Source: Azospirillum melinis (GTDB lineage: Bacteria > Pseudomonadota > Alphaproteobacteria > Azospirillales > Azospirillaceae). From it: a stretch of DNA of 64,000 bases. The stretch is from positions 1 through 64,000 of the forward strand of contig NZ_WHOS01000022.1 of the NCBI RefSeq assembly GCF_013340935.1, read 5' to 3'. Each line of letters begins with the position of its first letter. Positions within the stretch are counted from its first letter, which is position 1. A program made the position numbers and the translations under genes. Under the pieces are notes generated by a model. That model made no database searches, was not told the origin of the DNA, and saw nothing but the letters and a program-made list of their open reading frames with translations. This document shows positions 54,569 through 64,000 of this stretch, piece by piece.

Positions 54569-54988
54569 TCAATTTTCATCGGCAAATTCGACAGTCTCGA
54601 TATTCAGAAATTCGCCATCCTCGCCTTCTTCGTCATCAAACGGCACCTTATTATGAAGGTATCGAACATATTCGCAGATCCCATCAATGTCTTCATTCAG
54701 TTCATTTATTGTCTGCTTTGCTTGCGAAAGCTCTTCGGCGACCTCAATGTATTTATGCGTTTCCATCATGCCGATATAAATAAGCAACAACCGTTCATCG
54801 GTGCGGTCCATCTCGGGACAGCTCCCATCGAATGATTTCGCCAAACCGCGCAGCAGAGTAGGCGTATCCTCAAGGGTCATTCCATACTTGGCGAGGAGCT
54901 TGCGCTGTGCGGCTTCCAGATGAGCAATCATGGACTGATATTCCGTGTCGGTATTGGCGTTCGTGTGGGTGTGGGCGTAGTTGGTCAT
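54569..54988 (-). CDS. Acidic hypothetical protein, 139 aa
   Basis: Very acidic, with a helical middle (HKYIEVAEELSQAKQTINELNEDIDGI) and a tail rich in D and E (FDDEEGEDGEFLNIETVEFADEN), as in DNA-mimic or regulatory phage proteins. It lies between the iteron array and the ATPase. No family recognised. The 290-nt gap to the ATPase gene holds nothing obvious. Confidence 0.6.
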   Translation of the reverse strand: MTNYAHTHTNANTDTEYQSMIAHLEAAQRKLLAKYGMTLEDTPTLLRGLAKSFDGSCPEMDRTDERLLLIYIGMMETHKYIEVAEELSQAKQTINELNEDIDGICEYVRYLHNKVPFDDEEGEDGEFLNIETVEFADEN

Positions 54989-55040
54989 GGTTAGGTTCTC
55001 TTCAGATGCGTGGTTGATCGGAGCGGTGCGGATTGCGTCG

Positions 55041-55361
55041 CTCTCTAAGGGTGGGTGAATAGGACAAGCGCAGCCGAACCGTGGTCGCGGCTGTTCTCTC
55101 TAAGGGTGGTTGATTTAGGCACGGAGACGCGGGCGGTCTGTGGTCCGCGCTTTCTCCTAAGGGTGGGGGAATAAGCTCAGAACCGCGGATCGGCTGTGTT
55201 CGCCGGCTTCGCTCTAAGGGTGGTTGGATTACGCAGGAAGACGCAGGCGGGCAACCACAGGCAGGCCACGGTCCGTGCTTTTCTCCTAAGGGTGGGTGAA
55301 TTGCAGCGAGCCGGCGGATCGGCTGTGTCCGCGATGCTCTCTAAGGGTGGTTGGATTAGGC
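55041..55361. repeat. Iteron array, six copies of CTAAGGGTGG
   Basis: CTAAGGGTGG occurs at 55045, 55100, 55157, 55214, 55286 and 55341 (spacing 55, 57, 57, 72 and 55). The fuller consensus is CTCTAAGGGTGGTTGGATT with variants. Spacers hold GC-rich stems and seem to alternate between two classes (CGGATCGGCTGTGT in two of them, GGAGACGCGGGCGG-like in others). Likely a replication origin or regulator-binding array. Confidence 0.8.
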
Positions 55362-55811
55362 CCGAAGGTCACTTAGAGATATGAAATAATTGACGAAATC
55401 CAGATTGGAGGCGCAATGGCGTTGGCTTCCAACGGCGTCCGGGTTCCTTACCGACGCTCTGGTAGACTGACTTCGGCCAAGTGGGCCTTGGGGCGGTGGG
55501 AAAGCTGCGAGAAGGGCTGCACCGCTATGGGCTGAGGGGGCGCCAAGGGGCAGGGGCCAACAACATCAACCACGCCGACCTTTAGCCCCCATTTGCGAAG
55601 TGCCTTTTCCAAGAGGGCCGGGGGCGTTGGTTCCATCTGGAGTCCCACACCTCCCTCCCGCTGATCCATCGCCTACAGGGACCCGCAGTAACGCCCGCTG
55701 ATTCGTTCGGGCTGGTGTGGGCTGCATCGGTAGTGGTCAGGGCAACCCGCACCAGGGCGCCCGTCCGAAGGCTTCCTAGGGTCACAGGGAGAGGCGCCAG
55801 TAACCGCAAAG
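55362..55811. other. Right end of the element, no gene recognised
   Basis: 450 nt. Short open frames on the minus strand (around 55448-55669 and 55582-55857) lack ribosome sites and family resemblance. The region leads to the terminator and att site. Confidence 0.5.
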
Positions 55812-55841
55812 AAAAAAGGCCCCCCGGTTTCCCAGGGAGCC
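55812..55841 (-). terminator. Element-supplied terminator for glnA
   Basis: On the minus strand GGCTCCCTGGG and CCGGGGGGCC form a stem followed by TTTTTT. It lies 76 nt past the glnA stop and is inside the element. Confidence 0.75.
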
Positions 55842-55850
55842 TCTTGACTG

Positions 55851-55871
55851 GGTACACCGGGCCGGTACACC
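55851..55871 (+). repeat. Putative right integrase arm sites
   Basis: GGTACACC occurs at 55851 (with CGG after) and 55864, 13 nt apart. This is the same pair and spacing as at the left end, 45 nt from attR. Confidence 0.7.
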
Positions 55872-55916
55872 CTCCGTTTCCGAAGTGATGAAAGGCCCAG
55901 TGTTTCCAAGGACCAA

Positions 55917-55963
55917 ATCAGACCGAGTAGTACATCTTGTACTCGATCGGGTGCGGCATGGTC
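55917..55963. repeat. Right attachment site (attR)
   Basis: 47 bp identical to 45608-45654. It forms the true 3' end of glnA, so the gene product is intact. Confidence 0.92.
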
Positions 55964-57327
55964 TCGAAGGCCATCATCTCTTCCGTGCGGAGGTCGATGT
56001 AGCCGTCGATCATGTCGGCCGAGAAGACATCGCCCTTGCGCAGGTACTCGTTGTCCTCGCGCAGCGCGGTGAGCGCCTCGCGCAGCGAGCCGCAAACCGT
56101 CGGAACCTTGGCCAGTTCGTCCGGCGGCAGGTCGTACAGGTTCTTGTCCATCGCGTCGCCGGGGTGGATCTTGTTCTGGATGCCGTCCAGGCCGGCCATC
56201 AGCATGGCGGCGAAGGCCAGGTACGGGTTGGCCGACGGATCCGGGAAGCGGACCTCGACGCGCTTGCCCTTCGGCGAGGCGACGTACGGGATGCGGCAGG
56301 ACGCCGAACGGTTGCGGGCCGAGTAGGCCAGCAGGACCGGAGCCTCATAGCCCGGGACCAGGCGCTTGTAGCTGTTGGTCGACGGGTTGGTGAAGGCGTT
56401 CAGCGACTTGGCATGCTTGATGATGCCGCCGATGTAGTACAGCGCCAGCTCCGACAGGTCGGCATACTGGTTGCCGGCGAACAGCGGCTGGCCGTCCTTC
56501 CAGATCGACTGGTGGCAGTGCATGCCCGAGCCGTTGTCGCCGAACACCGGCTTCGGCATGAAGGTGGCCGACTTGCCGTAGGCGTGGGCGACGTTGTGCA
56601 CCACGTACTTGTAGTACTGCATGTTGTCGCCGGTGCGGACCAGCGTGTCGAACTTGATGCCCAGCTCGTGCTGGGCGGCGGCCACCTCGTGGTGGTGCTT
56701 CTCGACCGGAACGCCCATCTCGGCCAGGACGCTCAGCATCTCGGCGCGCAGGTCGTTGCAGCTGTCGACCGGAGCGACCGGGAAATAGCCGCCCTTGGTG
56801 CCCGGGCGGTGGCCCAGGTTGCCGTCCTCATAGTCCTTGCCCGACGAGTAGGAACCCTCGTCCGAGGCGAACTCGTACGACACCTTGTTCATGTCGACGG
56901 AATACTTCACGTCGTCGAACACGAAGAATTCGGCTTCCGGACCGAAGAAGACGGTGTCGCCGATGCCGGCCGAAGCGGTGTAGCGCTCGGCGGCCTTGGC
57001 GATGCCGCGCGGGCAGCGGGCATAGGAACCGCCGGTGCCCGGATCGTACACGTCGCAGAGGATGTTCAGCGTCGGCTGGGCGGCGAACGGATCCATCACG
57101 GCCGTCGTCGGGTCCAGCTTCAGGATCATGTCCGACTCTTCGATGCCCTTCCAGCCGGCGATCGAGGAACCGTCGAACATGATGCCGTCTTCGAACACGT
57201 CCTCGTCGATGGTGGAGACGTGCTGAGCGGTGTGGTGCAGCTTGCCGCGCGGGTCGGTGAAGCGCAGGTCCACGTACTTGACGTCGTGTTCCTTGATCAG
57301 GTCGAAGACCTTGCTGATGTCGGACAT
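55918..57327 (-). CDS. glnA: Glutamine synthetase type I
   Basis: The 469-aa GSI enzyme makes glutamine from glutamate and ammonia. Motifs: [24 protein letters not shown], metal and ATP residues in MHCHQSIW and [16 protein letters not shown], and the adenylylation site Tyr398 (NLYDLPP), so it is controlled by GlnE. ATG 57327 ([16 protein letters not shown]) is chosen over a longer frame. The last codons are duplicated in attL and attR, but the C-terminus reads normally ([10 protein letters not shown]). It lies downstream of glnB. Confidence 0.97.
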   Translation of the reverse strand: MSDISKVFDLIKEHDVKYVDLRFTDPRGKLHHTAQHVSTIDEDVFEDGIMFDGSSIAGWKGIEESDMILKLDPTTAVMDPFAAQPTLNILCDVYDPGTGGSYARCPRGIAKAAERYTASAGIGDTVFFGPEAEFFVFDDVKYSVDMNKVSYEFASDEGSYSSGKDYEDGNLGHRPGTKGGYFPVAPVDSCNDLRAEMLSVLAEMGVPVEKHHHEVAAAQHELGIKFDTLVRTGDNMQYYKYVVHNVAHAYGKSATFMPKPVFGDNGSGMHCHQSIWKDGQPLFAGNQYADLSELALYYIGGIIKHAKSLNAFTNPSTNSYKRLVPGYEAPVLLAYSARNRSASCRIPYVASPKGKRVEVRFPDPSANPYLAFAAMLMAGLDGIQNKIHPGDAMDKNLYDLPPDELAKVPTVCGSLREALTALREDNEYLRKGDVFSADMIDGYIDLRTEEMMAFETMPHPIEYKMYYSV

Positions 57328-57621
57328 GTCTCTTTTTCCACGCTTTAAGAGGGTTGGATCCCGCTGCGTCAAGCCGCTGTCGAAGCCCCTACGGGGCTTT
57401 GGCGGCGGAGGGCGGCGCTCGCGGCGGACGTTATCTCACGCCTTTCTTCCCCGCACAACGCGCCAACCCAAAAAGTCGCACGTTCGCCATAGGCGGCCTT
57501 CGGCCGTTCGGCGAGGTGTGCGGCCGGGGCCGGCATGAGGGGGAGGGGAAAGCGGCGCATGTTGGCGGATGCTGCTCGGAGGGAGGCCGGTCGGAACGGT
57601 CGAGGCGAGGACGTCGCGCGA

Positions 57622-58455
<834 letters not shown>

Positions 58456-58603
58456 TTAACCGCCGTCGCGGACGTTTGTGCATGTCGGCGTGGATTTTCC
58501 CGGGTGAAGACATCGCCTACGGGTAGAGCGGGCGTGTGCATCTTCGCCCGCCCGGGAAACGGCAAGGCAAGCCGGGGTTGGCCAGGGGTGGGGGGAGTGG
58601 GGG

Positions 58604-60067
58604 ATGGATGAGCTTCTGTCCGTCGCGGAGATGTATCGGGCCGACCAGCTGACGATTGCCGCCGGAGTGCCCGGTCCGGCCTTGATGGAGGCCGCCGGCG
58701 CCGCCGTGGTACGGGCGGTGTGCGAGCGGTGGGCGCCGCATCCGACCGCCGTGCTCTGCGGACCCGGCAACAATGGGGGCGACGGCTTCGTCATCGCCCG
58801 GCTGCTGTTGGAGGCCGGTTGGCCGGTGCGACTGGCGCTGCTCGGCACCCGCTCGGCCCTGGCCGGCGATGCCGCGGTGGCGGCGGAGCGCTGGCCCGGC
58901 CCGATCGAGGCGGCCGATCCCTATATCCTGAAGGGCAATCCTCTGGTCATCGACGCGCTGTTCGGTGCCGGCCTGACCCGGCCGCTCGACGGCCTCGCCC
59001 GCGCCATCGTCGAGGCGATGGAGGGCCGCACCGTCGTCGCCGTCGACGTGCCGAGCGGCCTGCATGGCGACAGCGGGCGGGTGCTCGGCGCCGCACCGCA
59101 GGCTGCGCTGACCGTCACCTTCTTCCGCCGCAAGCCCGGCCATGTGCTGCTGCCCGGACGCACCCTGTGCGGCGAAGTGGTGGTCGCCGACATCGGCATT
59201 CCGGATCGGGTGCTGGACGGCATCGCGCCGCAGACCGCGGTCAACGAGCCGTCGCTGTGGAGCCACCGCTTTCCCTGGCCGGCGCTGGACGGCCACAAAT
59301 ATGCGCGCGGCCACGCGATGGTGCTGGGCGGCGCGCGGATGACGGGTGCTGCGCGGCTGGCCTCGGTCGCCGCTCTCCGTGCCGGCGCAGGGCTGGTCAC
59401 CATCGCCTGCCCGCCCGAAGCTTTCCCGGTTTATGCCGCCGGCTGCGCCAGCGTGATCGTCGATCCGCTGGAGGACGCCGGCGCCTTCGCCCGGCTGTTG
59501 CAGGACCCGCGCAGAAATGCGGTGCTGGTCGGGCCGGGGGCTGGCCGGGGTGCGCAGACCCGCGCCGCGGTGATGGCCGCGCTGGACGCCCGCCGCGCTT
59601 GCGTGCTGGATGCCGACGCGCTGACCAGCTTTGCCGAGTCGGCAGACGAGCTGCTCGACCGACTTGACCAGCGCTGTGTCCTCACCCCGCATGAAGGGGA
59701 ATTCGCCCGGCTGTTCGGCGATTCGGTGGGCATGGACGGCGACAAGCTGTCGCGTGTGCGCGCCGCCGCCGCGCGGTCCGGCGCTGTCGTCGTGCTGAAG
59801 GGGGCCGACACCGTGGTCGCCGCTCCGGACGGACGTGCCGTGGTCAACGTCAACGCGCCGCCCGATCTGGCCACCGCGGGAACCGGCGACGTGCTGGCCG
59901 GCATCGTGCTGGGGCTGCTGGCGCAGGGGATGGACGGGTTCGAGGCCGCCTGCACCGCGGTCTGGCTGCATGGCGAGGCCGGGCGCGCGCTCGGTCCCGG
60001 CCTGATCTCGGACGATCTGCCGGGTGCGCTGCCCGACGTGCTGAAGGCGTTGAAAGCGCAGGGATAA
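58604..60067 (+). CDS. nnr: Bifunctional NAD(P)H-hydrate epimerase/dehydratase
   Basis: A 487-aa metabolite-repair enzyme. The N-terminal YjeF_N epimerase domain has CGPGNNGGDGFVIARLL and VDALFGAGL (VIDALFGAGL); the C-terminal ribokinase-like dehydratase has GGARMTGAARLASVAALRAGAG, LTPHEGEFARLFG and the signature ATAGTGDVLAGIV. It repairs hydrated NADH and NADPH. ATG 58604 lies after a 199-nt gap to tRNA-His. Confidence 0.94.
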   Translation: MDELLSVAEMYRADQLTIAAGVPGPALMEAAGAAVVRAVCERWAPHPTAVLCGPGNNGGDGFVIARLLLEAGWPVRLALLGTRSALAGDAAVAAERWPGPIEAADPYILKGNPLVIDALFGAGLTRPLDGLARAIVEAMEGRTVVAVDVPSGLHGDSGRVLGAAPQAALTVTFFRRKPGHVLLPGRTLCGEVVVADIGIPDRVLDGIAPQTAVNEPSLWSHRFPWPALDGHKYARGHAMVLGGARMTGAARLASVAALRAGAGLVTIACPPEAFPVYAAGCASVIVDPLEDAGAFARLLQDPRRNAVLVGPGAGRGAQTRAAVMAALDARRACVLDADALTSFAESADELLDRLDQRCVLTPHEGEFARLFGDSVGMDGDKLSRVRAAAARSGAVVVLKGADTVVAAPDGRAVVNVNAPPDLATAGTGDVLAGIVLGLLAQGMDGFEAACTAVWLHGEAGRALGPGLISDDLPGALPDVLKALKAQG

Positions 60068-60180
60068 CCCCTGCCAAGGATGGGCCGGGGGCGGTCCGGA
60101 GGCGACGTTGGCGGTACCCCTGACGGCGGCGTCCGCGCGCCCCCTTGCGGTAGAGCGCCGGCAGGGCCAGACTCCGGGGT

Positions 60181-61734
60181 ATGAGCGACGCACCCGACAC
60201 CACCATCCTGGAGCCTGTGCCGCCATCCGAGGCCGCACAGCCCAATTTCCTCGACCGCGCGCTGGACAACCTGCGCACCCGCTGGCGCGAGATCGCAGCC
60301 TCGGCCCGTGGCGCTGTCGGCGCGCCGCCGCGCACCCATTTGCCCAAGGAAGACGCCGAGCGCCTGAAGGAGCAGATCGAGGCCTGCCTGGAATCGCGGG
60401 GTGGCGAGGTTTCCGCCCGTGCCCGCGCCGCCCAGCTCGGCCGCACCTATCTGGCGCTCGATCCGCAGGGGCGGCGCAATTTCCTCCTGATGCTCGCGCG
60501 CGACTTCGATGTCGACCGCGATGCGGTGATGGACGCGATGGCGACCTTCCAGGCGGCGGCCGACCCGGTTGCCCGCGGCCATGCCGAGCGGGCCTTGCGC
60601 CGCGCGCTGGAACCGCCGCGTCTCCGGCTGCTGACCCAGTTCAACGCCCTGCCGGAGGGGGTGAAGTTCCTGGTCGACCTGCGCGCCGAGCTGATGGAGA
60701 TGGCGCGCGGCGAACCGCTGCTTCAGGCGCTGGAAGACGATCTGAAGAATCTGCTGCGCGCCTGGTTCGACGTCGGCTTTCTGGAGATGCACCGCATCAC
60801 CTGGGACAGCCCGGCCTCGCTGCTGGAAAAGCTGATCAAGTACGAGGCGGTGCACGAGATCAGCGGCTGGCAGGATCTGAAGGACCGGCTCGATTCGGAC
60901 CGGCGCTGCTTCGCCTTCTTCCACCCGCGCATGCCGCACGAGCCGCTGATCTTCGTCGAGGTGGCCCTGGTCCAGGGCATGTCGGACAATGTGCAGGCGC
61001 TGCTCGACCCGACCGCCCCGGTCTGCGATCCCAGGAGCGCCGACAGCGCCATCTTCTATTCGATCTCCAACGCCCAGGTCGGGCTGGCCGGCATCAGCTT
61101 CGGCAATTTCCTGATCAAGCGCGTGGTCGACGGGCTGGCGACCGAGTTCCCCAACATCAAGTGCTACGCCACCCTGTCGCCGATTCCCGGCTTCCGCCGC
61201 TGGTTCGACCGTGCGCTCGACCGTGACGGCGACGCCCTGCTGACCAACACGGAAGCCGAGCGCATCGCCGAGCGGCTGGCCGAACTTGACCGGGCGGACG
61301 ATGCGGACGCCGCCACCGAAGGCGGTGTCGGGACCGACGAATCGCCGCTCCTCGTCCGCGCGCTCGCCAGTCCCGGCTGGGCGGAGGACGAGGAGTTGCA
61401 GAAGCGCCTGCGCGGCCCGCTGATGCGGCTGGGCGTCCATTACCTGACGACGGTGCAGGAGGCGAAGGGCCATGGCCGCGCCCGCGCGCTCGATCCGGTG
61501 GCGCATTTCCACCTGACCAACGGTGCCCGGATGGAGCGGCTGAACTGGCTGGCCGACAGGTCGGCCAAAGGGCTGAAACAGTCGCTGGGGATGATGATCA
61601 ACTACCGGTACCGGCTGGGCGAGATCGATGCCAACCACGAGGCCTACACCGGCGAGGGGCGCATCATCACATCGTCCGCCGTACGGTCGCTGGACAGGGC
61701 AGGGAGCAAGGCGGGGGGCAAGGCCGGTGGCTGA
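60181..61734 (+). CDS. Malonyl-CoA decarboxylase
   Basis: A 517-aa enzyme that converts malonyl-CoA to acetyl-CoA. The N-terminal helical domain is followed by the GNAT-like catalytic domain, with HPRMPHEPLIFVEVALVQGM, SISNAQVGLAGISFGNFLIK (catalytic Ser region) and PVAHFHLTNGARMERLNWLADRS with the catalytic His. Length and order match the MCD family. No malonate transport or ligase genes are nearby. Confidence 0.92.
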   Translation: MSDAPDTTILEPVPPSEAAQPNFLDRALDNLRTRWREIAASARGAVGAPPRTHLPKEDAERLKEQIEACLESRGGEVSARARAAQLGRTYLALDPQGRRNFLLMLARDFDVDRDAVMDAMATFQAAADPVARGHAERALRRALEPPRLRLLTQFNALPEGVKFLVDLRAELMEMARGEPLLQALEDDLKNLLRAWFDVGFLEMHRITWDSPASLLEKLIKYEAVHEISGWQDLKDRLDSDRRCFAFFHPRMPHEPLIFVEVALVQGMSDNVQALLDPTAPVCDPRSADSAIFYSISNAQVGLAGISFGNFLIKRVVDGLATEFPNIKCYATLSPIPGFRRWFDRALDRDGDALLTNTEAERIAERLAELDRADDADAATEGGVGTDESPLLVRALASPGWAEDEELQKRLRGPLMRLGVHYLTTVQEAKGHGRARALDPVAHFHLTNGARMERLNWLADRSAKGLKQSLGMMINYRYRLGEIDANHEAYTGEGRIITSSAVRSLDRAGSKAGGKAGG

Positions 61735-61871
61735 CGCGAAAAGACCGGGCCTCACTCTCTCGGACGGGTCCAATTTGCCTGTTTGCTTCCGCCGCGCTGT
61801 GCTATAGACCGGACTTCGCCGGCGGTCCGGCGGGTGTTTGCGCACCCGTCGCGGCTGCCTTTGCCATGAAC

Positions 61872-61956
<85 letters not shown>

Positions 61957-62047
61957 TGGCAACACCTTGGACCGCATGGACAACACGGATTCGGGCCGCC
62001 CGGACGGGCGCCGCCGGGCCGGACCAACGAGATAGGCTTTCGTTCCG

Positions 62048-63391
62048 ATGAACATCACCGAGACCAGCACCGACGGCCTCAAGCGCGAATTTCAGGTCGT
62101 CATTTCCGCCAAGGACATCGAAGAGAAGGTGAACGGCAAGCTGGAAGAGCTGCGCCGTACGGTCCAGCTGCCGGGCTTCCGTCCGGGCAAGGTGCCGGTC
62201 ACCGTGATCAAGCAGCGCTATTTCGGCGGCGTGCTGTCCGAGGTGCTGGAAGACGCCATCTCCGACAGCTCGCGCCAGGCGCTGAGCGAGCGCGGCCTGC
62301 GCGTCGCCCTGCAGCCGAAGATCGAGGTCGAGAAGTACGAGGACGGCGGCGACCTCACCTACAAGATGGCGGTCGAGCTGCTGCCGGACGTCGAGCCGGG
62401 TGACTTCACCGGCCTGGAGCTGGAGAAGCCGGTTGCCGAGGTGAGCGAAGAGGCGGTCGACGAGGCGGTTACCCGTCTGGCTTCCGCCCATTCGACCCAG
62501 GCCCCGGTCACCGAGGACCGCGCTGCCGAGACCGGCGACATCGCCGTGATCGACTTCGCCGGCACGGTCGACGGCGAGGCGCTGGAAGGCATGGACGGCA
62601 AGGACTACCCGCTGGAGCTGGGTGCCGGCCGTTTCGTTCCGGGCTTCGAGGAGCAGCTGGTCGGCGTCAAGGCCGGCGAGCACCGCACCGTCAACGTCAC
62701 CTTCCCGGAAGACTACCCGCACGAGCGCCTGAAGGGTGCTGCGACCGTCTTCGAGGTCGACGTGAAGGAGCTGCGCAAGAACGTCCCGGCCGAGGTCAAT
62801 GACGAGCTCGCCAAGGAGTTCGGCATGGAGAGCCTGGAGAAGATGCGCGAAGCGATCCGCGACCGCATTAAGGGCGAGTATGACGGTCTGTCGCGCCTGC
62901 GCGTGAAGCGCCAACTGCTCGACAAGCTGGCCGAGGCCCATTCCTTCGAAGTGCCGGCCGGCATGGTCGACATCGAGTTCGAGGGCATCTGGGCCCGCCT
63001 GCAGGAAGAGCTGAAGAACGGCACGGCCGGCGAGGACGCCAACAAGTCCGAGGATGAGCTGAAGGCCGAGTACCGCTCGATCGCCGAGCGCCGCGTCCGC
63101 CTGGGTCTGCTGCTGTCGGAAGTCGGCCGCCGCAACAACATCCAGGTCACCCAGGACGAGGTCAACCGCGCCCTGATCAACGAAGCCCGCCGCTTCCCCG
63201 GTCAGGAGCGTCAGGTGTTCGAGTTCTTCAAGCAGAACCAGCAGGCGCTCGAGAACCTCCGCGCCCCGATCTTCGAGGACAAGGTCGTCGACCACATCCT
63301 GGATCAGGCCAAGGTCACCGAGACGACCGTCAGCGTCGAAGAGCTGACGAAGGACGAGGACGAGGCAGGCAACGAGTCTGCGGCCGCCTAA
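62048..63391 (+). CDS. tig: Trigger factor
   Basis: A 447-aa ribosome-bound chaperone. The N-terminal ribosome-binding domain has the signature GFRPGKVP (residue about 45); a PPIase domain (about 160-245, [20 protein letters not shown]) and the C-terminal chaperone arms follow. It is the first gene of the usual tig-clpP-clpX-lon order. Confidence 0.95.
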   Translation: MNITETSTDGLKREFQVVISAKDIEEKVNGKLEELRRTVQLPGFRPGKVPVTVIKQRYFGGVLSEVLEDAISDSSRQALSERGLRVALQPKIEVEKYEDGGDLTYKMAVELLPDVEPGDFTGLELEKPVAEVSEEAVDEAVTRLASAHSTQAPVTEDRAAETGDIAVIDFAGTVDGEALEGMDGKDYPLELGAGRFVPGFEEQLVGVKAGEHRTVNVTFPEDYPHERLKGAATVFEVDVKELRKNVPAEVNDELAKEFGMESLEKMREAIRDRIKGEYDGLSRLRVKRQLLDKLAEAHSFEVPAGMVDIEFEGIWARLQEELKNGTAGEDANKSEDELKAEYRSIAERRVRLGLLLSEVGRRNNIQVTQDEVNRALINEARRFPGQERQVFEFFKQNQQALENLRAPIFEDKVVDHILDQAKVTETTVSVEELTKDEDEAGNESAAA

Positions 63392-63405
63392 CTCCCCAAA
63401 AGGAG

Positions 63406-63431
63406 TGGGGGCGGACTACCATCCGCCCCCA
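63406..63431. terminator. Strong hairpin between tig and clpP
   Basis: TGGGGGCGGA (63406-63415) and TCCGCCCCCA (63422-63431), a perfect 10-bp stem with a 6-nt loop. No T-run. Confidence 0.5.
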
Positions 63432-63503
63432 AAGGTTCCTATATGTGGTTCCGTGCCGGCAACGATCACCGGTTCAGCCAACTGCGGGGGCAGGGAAGAA
63501 CAC

Positions 63504-64000
<497 letters not shown>

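Larger units (their letters stand above)
45608..55963. mobile_element. 10.3-kb integrated element in the glnA 3' end (phage-satellite-like)
   Basis: Bounded by perfect 47-bp direct repeats. It encodes a tyrosine integrase, reverse transcriptase, serine resolvase, a nucleotidyltransferase-like two-gene module, a Rha-like regulator, a P-loop ATPase with an adjacent six-copy iteron array and an acidic protein. GC varies from host-like (integrase, ATPase) to markedly AT-rich (reverse transcriptase, 50.0-52.4 kb). No relaxase, capsid or terminase genes are seen. Size and gene order (integrase at one end, cargo next to it, replication module at the other end) resemble P4- or PICI-type satellites, but that is inference. 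Confidence 0.88.

Noticed and set aside
55041..55361. CRISPR array
   Set aside because: The repeated core is only 10-19 nt and imperfect, spacers are related to each other and vary in length, and no cas genes are near.

Overview
The window is about 64 kb of GC-rich alphaproteobacterial chromosome, most likely from Azospirillum or a close relative in the Rhodospirillales. The evidence is a two-piece (permuted) tmRNA whose tag ORF reads ANDNVAQARLAA, a glnB-glnA pair with a sigma-54 promoter, a Shethna-type FeSII ferredoxin of diazotrophs, CheY next to CheZ-like proteins, a bacteriophytochrome, and an overall gene style typical of that group.

Layout. 1-12.5 kb: end of uvrD with hairpin repeats, an unknown 398-aa protein, prmA, a TerB-like protein, an Xaa-Pro aminopeptidase, cheY and two cheZ-like genes, bamD, recN, a LysR regulator and a NUDIX hydrolase. 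12.5-30 kb: a phytochrome kinase with its own receiver, an rRNA methyltransferase, mltA, an RsmB-type methyltransferase, pepA-holC, a receiver-kinase hybrid, a class II amidotransferase, a DUF2125 protein, chaC, an M1-like peptidase and a zur-cobW zinc operon. 30-45 kb: photolyase, pdeM and an Lhr-type helicase (DNA repair) with a divergent FeSII ferredoxin wedged between them, panB, rpsU, def, coq9, a TfoX-like gene, sspB, ssrA, thyX, ruvX and gatCA. 55.9-64 kb: glnA, glnB, tRNA-His, nnr, malonyl-CoA decarboxylase, tRNA-Leu, tig and the start of clpP.

From 45,608 to 55,963 a 10.3-kb mobile element sits in the 3' end of glnA. It is bounded by a perfect 47-bp direct repeat of the glnA terminus, which contains a 6-3-6 inverted repeat. 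It carries a tyrosine integrase, an AT-rich reverse transcriptase preceded by a structured gene-poor leader, a serine resolvase, a two-gene nucleotidyltransferase-like module, a small phage-type regulator, a P-loop ATPase and a six-copy iteron array. No relaxase or structural phage genes are seen, so a phage satellite or small integrative element carrying defence cargo is the best reading. The element supplies glnA with a new 3' end and a new terminator; the original glnA terminator is stranded 10 kb away.

Two other notable results: the FeSII gene has a near-consensus sigma-54 promoter and a perfect TGT-N10-ACA NifA-type upstream site, tying it to nitrogen fixation; and the first CheZ-like protein ends in a string of FliM-like CheY-binding peptides. 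All calls are from reading the sequence; no database search was run.
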